Assembly (NCBI GenBank): GCA_035300505.1
Contig: DATGVJ010000418.1
Coordinates: 1-54,155 of the forward strand
Direction: 5' to 3'
DNA length: 54,155 bases
Origin: VAZQ01 sp035300505
Lineage (GTDB): Bacteria > Pseudomonadota > Alphaproteobacteria > Rhizobiales > Xanthobacteraceae
Both the position numbers and the translations under genes were made by a program. Below the pieces are notes generated by a model. It did no database searches, had not been told where the DNA came from, and saw only the letters and a list, made by a program, of their open reading frames with translations. Positions 1-8,101 of the stretch are shown piece by piece. The first letter of the stretch is position 1; each line of letters starts with the position of its first letter.

Positions 1-886
1 CAAGACGCGGCATGCCGGAGGGCGTGCGCGCATAGCGGTCGACCAGGATCACCGGGTTCTCGGCCTCGACCAGCCATTGCGCCAGTTCAGCAATCGCGCC
101 CGCATCGGCTTGCGGCGGAATGACCCTGGAGAACTTCGGGATGCGCAACTCTTCCGGATCGTGGACCGGATTTTCCTGCAACTCGGCGTCGAGCGAGAGA
201 AACACCGGCCCCATCGGCGGCGTCATCGCGACCTTATAGGCACGCACTAAGGACTCGGCGAAATGCGGCAGTGACGTCGGCTGGTCATCCCATTTGACGA
301 AGTCGCGGCAGATGGCGCCGGGGTCGATCGCGGAGTGAACCCATTCGGCGCCGGGGCCGCGCTTGTTCGCCTCGATGATGTTGCCGCCGATGCAGATCAC
401 CGGCACGCGGTCGCACCAGGCGTTGTACATCGCCATGGTGGCGTGCTGGAGACCAACGACGCCGTGGCAGATCATCGCCATGGGCTTGCCTTCGATCTTG
501 GCATAGCCCTGCCCCATATGGACCGCGATCTCCTCGTGCGGACAGGTGAGGATTTCGGGTTTCACATTGTTGGCGTGGTTGATGACCGCCTCATGCAGGC
601 CGCGGAAGCTCGACGCGCAATTCATCGCCAGATAGTCGATGTCGAGCGACTTCATGACATCGACCATGAAGTCCCCGCCGCTCGAGGATTGTGTCACCGA
701 ATCCTTGGTCGGCGCCTGTGTGTCGGCCGCCATCTGGATGGGGCCGGGAGGATGAGCCTTCGGCCGAACCTTGGGGGCGGCGGCCTGCGCGTTCGCCTCC
801 GCCGGGGCAAGGGCCGCGGCGCCGAGAAGGCTCGCGCCTTTGATGAAATTGCGCCGACCGATGGCGGGGGCCTTGCGTTTGGACAT
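1..886 (-). CDS. Tat-exported thiamine pyrophosphate-dependent enzyme (N-terminal part, cut by window edge)
   Basis: The gene starts at 886 (ATG, with an AAGGAGG ribosome binding site 6-7 bases upstream) and runs off the left edge, so only about 295 residues are visible. The first 35 residues hold a twin-arginine leader (RRNFIKG, arginines 11-12) with a hydrophobic stretch and an Ala-rich cleavage region. Residues ~70-235 match the N-terminal pyrimidine-binding domain of acetolactate synthase/benzoylformate decarboxylase-type enzymes, including the conserved cofactor-activating glutamate in CPHEEIAVHMGQGYA (~117-118) and the following HGVVGLQHA segment; the central domain begins near residue 260. 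The substrate cannot be told because the C-terminal PP domain is outside the window. A TAXI solute-binding gene lies directly upstream on the same strand, so periplasmic 2-oxoacid chemistry linked to uptake is possible, but this is inference. Cytoplasmic homologues of the family are normal; Tat export is the odd part. Confidence 0.88.
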   Translation of the reverse strand, partial: MSKRKAPAIGRRNFIKGASLLGAAALAPAEANAQAAAPKVRPKAHPPGPIQMAADTQAPTKDSVTQSSSGGDFMVDVMKSLDIDYLAMNCASSFRGLHEAVINHANNVKPEILTCPHEEIAVHMGQGYAKIEGKPMAMICHGVVGLQHATMAMYNAWCDRVPVICIGGNIIEANKRGPGAEWVHSAIDPGAICRDFVKWDDQPTSLPHFAESLVRAYKVAMTPPMGPVFLSLDAELQENPVHDPEELRIPKFSRVIPPQADAGAIAELAQWLVEAENPVILVDRYARTPSGMPRL

Positions 887-999
887 GGGCTCCTCCTTGA
901 ACGAGCAACTGAAAGCCCGCCAGACGGGGCGGGCTGTCGGATAGGCAGAAGTCTCGCGCGGCGCCAGAACGCCGTCAAGGGAGGCATTCTTCGTTTCGA

Positions 1000-2207
1000 T
1001 TAATTACGGCTGCTCCATTTCAGAAACTCGTCGAAGAGCTTGTTACGTTCGCCCTCCGGCAAGGCACCGCTTCGCCCGGAGACGTTGCGGCTCAAGAGAA
1101 ACTCCTGAAACTCCTCGCGGCGAGCTTCGAGGTTCTCCTCAAGCTGATGCCGAACCCACTCGTCGGCGCCCTCGAAGCGTTTCCAACCGGGCAGCCCGGC
1201 GGCGAGGACAGTATCCTTCCACTTTTCGTGTCGTGGTGGTTTCTGGAATTCCGCCAGGCGCGGGAAAAAAGCTTTTACGAACTTGTCGATGCGCCGGTAG
1301 CGATCGGAGTTCTTCGGCCAATTATAGGCAATCAGGATCGTGCCGCTTGCCACGGTATCGACCGTTTGGCCTTCAGCGATCAGATCCGGATAGTCTTCAT
1401 GCGTAAAGGTCACGGGTAGGAAGTCTCCCCCATCCGTTTGTCGTACGGTACCGCCAGGATGCGATAGCCATCCTTGCCCTTGAGTTTGGCGAGGGCCGGC
1501 GCGGGTTTGCCCGCCAGCGCAATGGTGGCGGCGATCTCGCCATTCTTCAGCATTTCCAGCGCATCATTTTGCCGCAGATTGACCTCCTGGACCTCGATAC
1601 CGAGATAACCGAACAGGTCCTGCGCCGACACCTGCGCACCGCTATCTACCTGATTGAAATTCACCTTCTTGCCGCGGAGCTCCTCGACCGACTTCATGCC
1701 GCCGCGCGTGACGATGTGGATCTCGTTATTGCAAATCTTGACTACGTAGACGATCTTTTCCTGCAGGTCGGTGATGAGTCCCTTGCGTCGGTAGTGACCG
1801 AGAACGTTGGATTGGATGAAACCCATATCGACGCCGCGCAGGTAGCGGACGTCGCGGACGTTCAGGAATGCGCTGTGCCACTGCACGGGCAGGATCCTGA
1901 AATTATCTCCGTCATTGAGCACGGTGGCGAGGTCGGCGGCCATCGCGCCATAGGTGAGACCGGACCCTGCCGTGAGAACCATCAGCGTGTTGGCATTTAT
2001 TTTCTCGACCAACGCGCTGGTGCGGGCCTGCGCCGGTGCGCGCGGGTCGACCGATGCGTTGGTGCGGGCCTGTCCCTCTGCGCGCGCATCCGGGATCTGA
2101 CTCGCGAGCCCCACCGGCGACAACATCAGCGCTGCCCCGATGCCGCCGCCCGTAAATGATCGCCGCGTCGCACGTATCGTCTTTGTTATCACACTCCCCC
2201 TACTCAT
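1000..2207 (-). pseudogene. TAXI-family TRAP transporter solute-binding protein, frameshifted
   Basis: Two adjoining reading frames make one TAXI-type periplasmic binding protein. The upstream frame (2207 to ~1430) has a basic leader, a hydrophobic signal segment and the family body (LTAGSGLTYGAMAADLATVL, then VDMGFIQSNVLG, SVEELRGKKVNF and ILAVPYDKRMG). The downstream frame (1413 to 1000) carries the rest (VTFTHEDYPDLI, VDTVASGTILIAYNWPKNS, ARR-rich C-terminus). They meet at a run of five C on the plus strand (1427-1431); adding one base restores KRMGGDFLPVTFTHEDYP with no other change, about 403 residues in total. The break is therefore a single-base deletion in a homopolymer, either a genuine recent mutation or a sequencing error; no other stop is present, which favours error or very recent loss. 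No DctM-type membrane subunit is nearby. It lies 113 bases upstream of the TPP-enzyme gene and may share its transcript. Confidence 0.85.
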
Positions 2208-2489
2208 TTACCATTGCTGGAATTGTCAGCATTGTTACCACTGTCAAAACCGGTAGCAGATCTCCAGAATGGAAATTATTTCAACCAGTCCCATAAGGCG
2301 AACACGCGTCTGACTTTTTTGTGGCGAAATTCATGTGGAGCATGCGAAACATGGAGCGCACGAAATTTCATTTGCGAGCATCGATGATCAATCAACAACA
2401 ACTCTTGCCTTCGTTTGGCACGAGTGCTGGCCAACCTATGCTCTGAATGTTGATTGATCGGCATGCGATATCGCAGCAAAAACGGGGGG
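2208..2489. other. Intergenic, A+T-richer stretch with no gene found
   Basis: Between the TAXI gene start and the recognisable part of the TctC remnant. The base composition is visibly lower in G+C than the neighbours. The short open frames here have no family signature and atypical codon use. It presumably holds the promoter of the TAXI gene and the eroded 5' part of the TctC gene, but I cannot point to a convincing motif. Confidence 0.5.
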
Positions 2490-2956
2490 TCTGGTACGCC
2501 ATGGAGCGGGAGAGATCCAAGGAATGGGCAATTGGTCGTTCTCCGACATCGAGACGGGCCACCCTGACTGGATCACCGAAAAGAAGATCCGCATCTTGTT
2601 GCAGCTCGGGCTGACCAAGAGCCAAAGCCCGCTACTGCGCGATGTTCGTTAGTCTTGGACGTTGCGCGCAACGACGAGCAACGCGACGTGTTCGCGATGC
2701 TGATGGCAATGAAGGCGATGGGCCGGCCATATTTCGTCGCACCTGAAACGCCGAAGGATCGCACCGATGCCTTCCGCGACGCATTCATGGAGACCATGCG
2801 CGATCCGGGTTTTCTCGCGGAGGCCGCCAAGACATTGGGTCAGATCATCCGCTGTCCGGGCCCGACATGCAGGAGATCATCGCGAACGTCTATGGGCTCC
2901 TGCCCGAGGTGATCGTCAAAGCGCGTGAGGCCGTGAAGGTCCCTGGTGCGAAATGA
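2490..2956 (+). pseudogene. Decayed TctC/Bug-type solute-binding protein (C-terminal remnant)
   Basis: Pieces of one tripartite-tricarboxylate-type binding protein occur in order in different frames. The AMERG-type segment near 2502-2515 is followed, one frame off, by QGMGNWSFSDI and KKIRILLQLGLTKS from about 2515 to 2650; a further shift near 2650 leads to VLDVARNDEQRDVFAMLMAM and the typical APPGVP-region equivalent YFVAPETPKDRTDAFRDAF; after TLGQ (about 2845) a third shift gives LSGPDMQEIIANVYGLLPEV and a stop at 2954-2956. The N-terminal half of the gene is not recognisable. Three frameshifts and a lost 5' half mean the gene is dead. It lies between unrelated minus-strand genes, so it is probably a relic of an older transport locus. 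Confidence 0.75.
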
Positions 2957-3050
2957 ATAAGCGGCTCGCTCCATTGGAACATCACATCCATTGATGGACC
3001 CAATCCGCGAGGAAGCGGCCGCTGACATCTCCCAGGGTCGCTTTGCAATG

Positions 3051-4001
3051 TCATGAACGCCCGGGCAGACGGCGTACGCTGGTGACTTCACTGCCTGCTG
3101 CGCGAATGCGCGCGATCGCGGCGGTGGTGGATTCGACCGCGACCGCCATGTGATGAGCGTTGGCATGCACGAGCGTCGCCTCATCGCGCACGATGGCGAC
3201 ATGGCCTTTCCAGAACAGCAGATCGCCTCGGCGCAACTGCTTAATATCGTGCGCGAGCGCGCTACCCAGCGCCCTCTCCTGCATATCGGTGTCGCGCGGA
3301 CAATCCACGCTGCAAGCGGCCAGCGCAAGCTGCACCAATCCTGAACAGTCGACGCCGAGACTGGACTTTCCGCCCCAAAGATAAGGCGTTCCCAAAAACT
3401 GTTCCGCGACCGCGACGAAATCGGTTTCCATCGTTTCGATCGGTGCAAGATGGCGAACCGGCACATGCCCCCCGGCTGCGGAAATTGCGAATTGCCCGTC
3501 TATACGTGCGACAGCCAACCGGCAGCCGAATGACAGAGTTTCGATCGGGGGCCGCTTGATTGAAGAACTCGGAAAAACGAACGTGCGCAGCGCCGAAACC
3601 TTGTGGGTCGGTGAAGGTCCGGGTGCGCGCAGCGCGCCTGCCGGCACAAATCCCACATAGCCGTCGCCGGCAAGCTGTCCCCACGCCCAGCCGGAGCCAG
3701 CTTCACCAATATCGTAGATCGTAATCGCTTCGCCCTTCAGCGCTTCCGTGAGAAGCCCCGCCTCCTGCGAGGGCGCTTCGCGCATGGGCGCCTGCGCCGT
3801 GCCAATCTCGTACGGTTTTCCCTCCACAAAGCGCTGCGCCTCGACAATGCCGGCGAGATGCCTGGCCGCGAGGTCGCCACGCGCCGGCGTTATCCTGGGG
3901 TCGAAGGCACTGTTCCTTGGTTGCTGCGCGCGCGCCGCAAGCGGCAACGCGGCCGCGCCGCCCAGGAGCGCAACAAATTGGCGCCGTTTCATCCGATCCA
4001 A
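3051..4001 (-). CDS. Exported NlpC/P60 (C40) cysteine peptidase with SH3-like domains
   Basis: A 316-residue cell-wall peptidase of the gamma-D-glutamyl-diamino acid endopeptidase type. Residues ~33-55 (FDPRITPARGDLAARHLAG) start the usual body of the alphaproteobacterial family; residues ~60-190 are the SH3-like pair (GWAWGQLAGDGYVGFVP, then a second half with LRTFVFP); the NlpC/P60 domain follows with TPYLWGGKSSLGVDCSGLVQ, nucleophile Cys219, His267 in KGHVAIV and a third polar His around 283 (HANAHH). Unlike the usual homologues, which begin near FDPRITPAR, this one has about 30 extra residues that form a Tat-like leader (MKRRQFVALLGGAAALPLA, then ARAQQ), predicting export. It starts 10 bases after the stop of the upstream 669-residue exported protein, so the two are probably co-transcribed. 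Confidence 0.88.
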   Translation of the reverse strand: MDRMKRRQFVALLGGAAALPLAARAQQPRNSAFDPRITPARGDLAARHLAGIVEAQRFVEGKPYEIGTAQAPMREAPSQEAGLLTEALKGEAITIYDIGEAGSGWAWGQLAGDGYVGFVPAGALRAPGPSPTHKVSALRTFVFPSSSIKRPPIETLSFGCRLAVARIDGQFAISAAGGHVPVRHLAPIETMETDFVAVAEQFLGTPYLWGGKSSLGVDCSGLVQLALAACSVDCPRDTDMQERALGSALAHDIKQLRRGDLLFWKGHVAIVRDEATLVHANAHHMAVAVESTTAAIARIRAAGSEVTSVRRLPGRS

Positions 4002-4010
4002 CAGCTAAAC

Positions 4011-6020
4011 TTAAGCCCGCGGCGGTCGCCGCCGCTCGTGGAACCAAGCACGATAGTTTGTCATCTTCGCGCGCTGGGCCTGTGGCGCACGCCGCTTGCA
4101 CGTGGATGCCTCTTCGGTCTTTTCCGCAGCGCCCCAGCGCAGCTCGGCGCAGTCGTTTAAATTATACGCCATTTCGAGATCCGTCGTGCGGTCGATCACG
4201 TCTTTGAGCGTGAGCGTCCAGGGGGAGCCATTGCTGCGCAAATACGAAATCTTGCGCACCGAAAGTTCCTGTGCGAGCACGCCCTCCAGTTCGGACTTCA
4301 CGGCCGCGACGCTCTTGCCCGGCGGCATCGCGTAGCGTTCCGGCCTTCGGACGACGCGATCGGGAAAACCGCGCACCACATCGAGCGCGATCAGGAGACG
4401 CAAATCGCGCGAGGGCGTCGCGAAATCTTCCCACGCACCGGTCGTCTCGAAGATCGCCGGGCCATCCGGCATGGTGGCGTCGCCCTTACCGCTGATGAGG
4501 AATTTCCGCCCGTTTTCGACCGAAGTCACACGCGCCTTCACCTGCTCGTCGAGCGACGTGATCGCTTCCGTGATCGCACGCAAGGGATCAAGCGGCGCGG
4601 GCGACATTACGTCGTCCATTTTGTCGTAAAAGGCTTCGACAGGGAGCCGCCCCTGCTCAAGCGAGAAATCGCCGTAATATTGATTCTTGGCGATTTCGTC
4701 GTTGGTCAGCCGATGCATGACACCGCTCTTGTCGCGCACGATCGGCCGGAAACGCTTGAATCCTGGCCCGCCGAGCCCAGGGTCCTGCGCAAACAGAAAG
4801 TTGCCGCGCCAGAAACGCTTGCGAGCAACCGTCCCATCGGGCTGCGCATCGACAGCGAAGAAGACGCCCGCCTCATCGCCCGACTGGGCCACGCGCTTCG
4901 CCAGCACCAGGAGGTGCCCATAGGGGTCGGCGTAGGTAGTTCCGGGACGCAAGTTCTCCGCATTCAGCGGGACCGGATAATAATCGGTGTTGTTGTCGGC
5001 CAATGCCGTTCGCCCGGATCCGGAATGGACGGTGTCGGCAACATAGTAGCGTAGAAAGTGACCGAAGCCCGCCGCAAGGCCCGGCGGCCGCGGCGGCGGT
5101 CCCACGGGTTTCGCGACCGGCGGAGTTGGTATACTCGCGACCGGTTGGCGGAACATCTCCCAAGGGGCAGCAGCCTCAGGCGCGGGTCTCTGCACGGGCG
5201 CAGGCGCGGGTGCGGGCGCAGCCATAGTCTGGCGACTGTCCTCATAATTCTGGATGTTCCACCACTCGTAGCATTTCGGCGCGCTGTCGGCGGTGCCGCG
5301 CGTGCACTTCGCATAGCCGAACGGCAATCCCATCTTGAAGGAGAAATAGGCGCGCAAGAAATAAGGAAGGTCGGCACAGTCGGGACGAATGATCATCCCC
5401 AGTTCGTCTTCGCGCAAGCCCAAATGGTTGAACAGCATGTTGCGCGATTTATCGCGCAGCACTTCGTGCAAGGCCTTCCATGACGGCGCCGCATCGAGCG
5501 GCGCATCGAAGAGCTTTTCGATCCATGCCGAATAGAGATTTTCCGTCGAGAGACTCCACACATTGCGCAGGGGCCACAGGCTGCCCGGCGTCGCGGTCGG
5601 CCTCGGCGGCTCGCGATCACGCACCGCGATCTCGCGCGTAATCGTGCTGCACTCGGCGGGAGCGCGCTCGCGCACCAGTGTTGCGTGCCATGTCCCGGCG
5701 GCCGGCGCGGCCACCTCGGCAAACCAGAAATACGGCGGCCCGCCGTGCCGCTCACGCGATGTCGCAGCGACACTTCCGTTGGGCGCGATCAGCGAAAACT
5801 CGCCCTCAAGCGGCTTCTCCGCGGCAAAAATGATCCGCAATGGCGCGCCCTTCCATGGCGCAACGGGCGACGGCAAGACCGCAAGTTCTGCCGCGTCTTC
5901 GCACCTGGCAGCCGGGCCTTGGGCCCGTGCGTCCAGGCTCGAGACAAGAAGAGTGAAAGACGCAACTGCGATCAGCCACGATGCCGACACAGAAGCAGCA
6001 AAACGGCGTGCAATAGTCAC
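4011..6020 (-). CDS. Large exported protein of unknown function, in tandem with NlpC/P60
   Basis: A 669-residue protein with an N-terminal signal peptide (residues 1-34, ending DARAQ). Residues ~40-130 look like a beta-rich domain (PLRIIFAAEKPLEGEFSLIA; GTWHATLVRE) in the style of an Ig-like fold. The middle contains a well-preserved block around residues 195-250 with PDCADLPYFLRAYFSFKMG, whose Asp-Cys-Ala-Asp pattern resembles the nucleophile motif of NlpC/P60 and related papain-like folds, followed by CTRGTADSAPKCYEWW. A proline/alanine-rich linker lies near 265-312 and a second globular part extends to a basic C-terminus with a CAELRWG block. I do not recognise the family; a secreted cell-wall or surface enzyme is an inference from the DCADL motif and from the NlpC/P60 gene that starts 10 bases downstream. 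The start at 6020 is supported by the signal peptide. Confidence 0.75.
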   Translation of the reverse strand: MTIARRFAASVSASWLIAVASFTLLVSSLDARAQGPAARCEDAAELAVLPSPVAPWKGAPLRIIFAAEKPLEGEFSLIAPNGSVAATSRERHGGPPYFWFAEVAAPAAGTWHATLVRERAPAECSTITREIAVRDREPPRPTATPGSLWPLRNVWSLSTENLYSAWIEKLFDAPLDAAPSWKALHEVLRDKSRNMLFNHLGLREDELGMIIRPDCADLPYFLRAYFSFKMGLPFGYAKCTRGTADSAPKCYEWWNIQNYEDSRQTMAAPAPAPAPVQRPAPEAAAPWEMFRQPVASIPTPPVAKPVGPPPRPPGLAAGFGHFLRYYVADTVHSGSGRTALADNNTDYYPVPLNAENLRPGTTYADPYGHLLVLAKRVAQSGDEAGVFFAVDAQPDGTVARKRFWRGNFLFAQDPGLGGPGFKRFRPIVRDKSGVMHRLTNDEIAKNQYYGDFSLEQGRLPVEAFYDKMDDVMSPAPLDPLRAITEAITSLDEQVKARVTSVENGRKFLISGKGDATMPDGPAIFETTGAWEDFATPSRDLRLLIALDVVRGFPDRVVRRPERYAMPPGKSVAAVKSELEGVLAQELSVRKISYLRSNGSPWTLTLKDVIDRTTDLEMAYNLNDCAELRWGAAEKTEEASTCKRRAPQAQRAKMTNYRAWFHERRRPPRA

Positions 6021-6212
6021 GTGAGCCCCCCTCCTGCAGATCCCTTTGACCCCGGCGGTATTATCGTCAAAGGCTTGGCCGAATCAAGGCGAGGGTCTGG
6101 TTTGGGCCAATGGCCACGCGCCGGCGGGTCGATTTCCACCGTTATCGCGGGCACTTAATGCGCGGTCCGTGGTGGCCTGAACAGCCATTCCGGAGGAGCC
6201 CCTTTGGCGCGG

Positions 6213-6812
6213 TCAATGCGAACGACCGTGAGTTGCTTTTTTCCAATTGCGGTATGACTGCCGTGTCAGACTAAACAGACAGAGGTCCAGCATCGTATCG
6301 TCTGAGTTCGACCTGACGTTCCGATGCAATGTTTGGTCGAGCTTCCAGCCTCGCCTAAGCATCAGGTCGATAATGATCTTGTTCTTCGCCAAGGCGCTTG
6401 CCAAGATCATTTTCAAACGAAGCTTGTCAAATATGTAGTCGTAAAATGGCACGTGGATGTCCGACCATGCACCTTGATTCCGATATTCGGCATCACCAAT
6501 CAGCACGCTTAGAAGCGCATGGCGTGTCGTATAATTTATCTTGAGCGTGATGATGCCAATAAGCGCACCGGACTCGCGGACAAATAGGCCGAGAAGGACG
6601 TTGTCCCTTTGATCGTACTGATTGATGTATCCAATGACGGTACCTCGGTCCCAGCGGGTGTTTATTACATTGATCATGTCGACGACATGAGGGTCTGAAA
6701 ACCAGCTGGCCATTTTTTCGGATGCATCGTCCGGCTTGAGGATTCGCAATTGGTACTTCTCAGTCGCAAGCGAAATATCAAGCTTCGGCGGTAGATTATT
6801 CAATTCCGGCAT
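6213..6812 (-). CDS. GNAT-family N-acetyltransferase
   Basis: About 199 residues. The beta-strand/helix order of the GNAT fold is visible: an N-terminal strand (YQLRILKPDDASEKMASWF), a central strand ending in GIITLKIN, LLSVLIGDAEYRNQGAWSD in the place of the acetyl-CoA pyrophosphate loop region, and LRLKMILASALAKNKIIIDL, the typical helix where side chains contact CoA in the RimJ-type subfamily, followed by MLRRGWK. Substrate unknown: the RimJ/RimL-like architecture is shared by protein, antibiotic and sugar-nucleotide acetyltransferases. An upstream GTG (6833) is possible, but the ATG at 6812 has a GAAGG ribosome binding site 8 bases away. The G+C content is clearly lower than that of the neighbours, which suggests acquisition by transfer. 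Confidence 0.8.
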   Translation of the reverse strand: MPELNNLPPKLDISLATEKYQLRILKPDDASEKMASWFSDPHVVDMINVINTRWDRGTVIGYINQYDQRDNVLLGLFVRESGALIGIITLKINYTTRHALLSVLIGDAEYRNQGAWSDIHVPFYDYIFDKLRLKMILASALAKNKIIIDLMLRRGWKLDQTLHRNVRSNSDDTMLDLCLFSLTRQSYRNWKKATHGRSH

Positions 6813-6947
6813 CTTCGTACCTTCTACTGTCACAACAATGCAACACGCCTTGGCAAAAAGAGTGGAGAACGCGCTGACTCCATTGTCGGTGCGTTCGGAT
6901 CCATGCTAGCGAACCATACAGAGTTCATGAAGTGAGGGGAGACATTA

Positions 6948-7646
6948 ATGCGTGCACTGTTTTTAGCGGGCGTGGCGGTTGCGGCCATCATGGCCACGGG
7001 TCCTGCGGCGGCGGCTGATATGCAGACGCCGGTGTACAAGGCACCTGCGCCGATAGTGCTGCCCAGCAACTGGAATGGTTTCTATTTCGGCGGTCACCTC
7101 GGCGGCGGCTGGGGCACAAAGGAGCTTAGCTTCTTTGAAGGGAAGGAAGTTGTCCTCCCCGCCAACGTTAACGGTTTCTTGGGTGGCGTTCAGGGCGGTT
7201 ATAACTACCAAATGGGTTGGGTCGTGCTCGGAATTGAGGGCGACTTCAGCTGGACCGACATCAAAGGGAGAGGGACGAACTTCATTCAGCTGGGAGTGCC
7301 TTTTACAGCAAAAGTTGATTGGACGGGGACGATAACGGGTCGCATTGGCGGAACGGTCGATCACGCCATGCTTTATCTCAAAGGCGGCGTTGCCTGGGCG
7401 CATGACAAATACACTTTCGATGTTATCGAAACAGCCCATGAGACCAGGACCGGATTCATTGTGGGTGGCGGCGTCGAATATGCTTTCACGCGCAATTGGT
7501 CGGGTAAGCTCGAATACAACTACATGGATTTTGGTAATAAGAATGTCAATTTCTGTGATCGTGGCGAATGCGATACATTCAAGGTTCTGCAGCGTCTCCA
7601 CGAGGTGAAAGTGGGACTGAACTATCGGTTCGATTGGGCCCGCTGA
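6948..7646 (+). CDS. Outer-membrane beta-barrel protein (Omp25/Omp31-like porin family)
   Basis: A 232-residue protein with a cleavable signal peptide (residues 1-23, ending AAAAD) preceded by a GGGGAG ribosome binding site. It shows the hallmarks of the rhizobial Omp25 family: WNGFYFGGHLGGGWG after the leader, GFLGGVQGGYNYQMG with GIEGDFSW, alternating aromatic/glycine strands (GTITGRIGGTVDHAMLYLKG), VGGGVEYAF-NWSGKLEYNYMDFG and a C-terminal VGLNYRF motif ending in the aromatic position required for outer-membrane assembly. Eight strands are expected. The residues near 180-190 (CDRGECD) contain a cysteine pair that could form a disulphide in an extracellular loop. Single-gene unit, closed by the hairpin at 7673-7706. 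Confidence 0.92.
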   Translation: MRALFLAGVAVAAIMATGPAAAADMQTPVYKAPAPIVLPSNWNGFYFGGHLGGGWGTKELSFFEGKEVVLPANVNGFLGGVQGGYNYQMGWVVLGIEGDFSWTDIKGRGTNFIQLGVPFTAKVDWTGTITGRIGGTVDHAMLYLKGGVAWAHDKYTFDVIETAHETRTGFIVGGGVEYAFTRNWSGKLEYNYMDFGNKNVNFCDRGECDTFKVLQRLHEVKVGLNYRFDWAR

Positions 7647-7672
7647 TCAGGCGCAACGCGAGTTGGAATTGG

Positions 7673-7706
7673 AAACCCTGGACTTGCCGTCCGGGGTTTT
7701 CGTTTA
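7673..7706 (+). terminator. Intrinsic terminator of the Omp25-like gene
   Basis: An 11-base stem (AAACCCTGGAC / GTCCGGGGTTT, one non-Watson-Crick position) with a 5-base loop is followed by a T-rich tail (TTTTCGTTT). It lies 26 bases downstream of the porin stop codon. Confidence 0.8.
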
Positions 7707-7759
7707 TGACCTGTCGACATCGAAGATTGGATGCAAACTCATCGGACCGGCACTTCGAT

Positions 7760-7939
7760 TCACCTGCAATTGCGACGGCCTTGCGAGATGCATTCATCCG
7801 CCTTGCGGGCATCGACCAATGCATTGACGAGCCAGATACCGATTCCAACGATTGCCACGAAGAAGATCGCGAGCGCGATGTTGTTGCGCCGCCGCTCGCT
7901 TTCGGTCTCCTTTTCGGGCTGCCTGCCCTCTGTGTTCAT
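7760..7939 (-). CDS. Small single-pass membrane protein of unknown function (59 residues)
   Basis: An intact short gene, ATG at 7939 to TGA at 7760-7762. The protein has a charged N-terminus rich in Glu, Arg and Lys (residues 1-20, ending ERRRNN), one hydrophobic segment (residues ~21-42, IALAIFFVAIVGIGIWLVNA) and a polar C-terminal tail with two cysteines (DECISQGRRNC). The arginine cluster before the hydrophobic segment predicts an N-in orientation with the cysteines outside the membrane. It lies alone on the minus strand between the porin terminator and the gluconolactonase-like gene. The coding pattern (third-position G+C, clean membrane segment between polar ends) makes it a real gene; I cannot assign a role. 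Confidence 0.72.
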   Translation of the reverse strand: MNTEGRQPEKETESERRRNNIALAIFFVAIVGIGIWLVNALVDARKADECISQGRRNCR

Positions 7940-8101
7940 ATCGCCCTGCCGCCGCGCCTAAATCACCTTGCAGCAACGCTTAAAAAACGCGAACATTGCA
8001 ATGACGTCAATCCCGTCCGTTTAACCACACACCGCAACCCCCAATGGGGCCATCCCGGGCGGGCCAAGCGGTTAATGAAATCTGAAAATAAGGAGGAATC
8101 G

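Noticed and set aside
335..1003. A 222-residue plus-strand frame
   Set aside because: It mirrors the TPP-enzyme gene, which shows clear family motifs on the other strand.
2276..2625. Three short minus-strand frames in the 2.2-2.6 kb gap
   Set aside because: Unusual amino-acid composition, no ribosome binding sites, and two overlap the TctC remnant.
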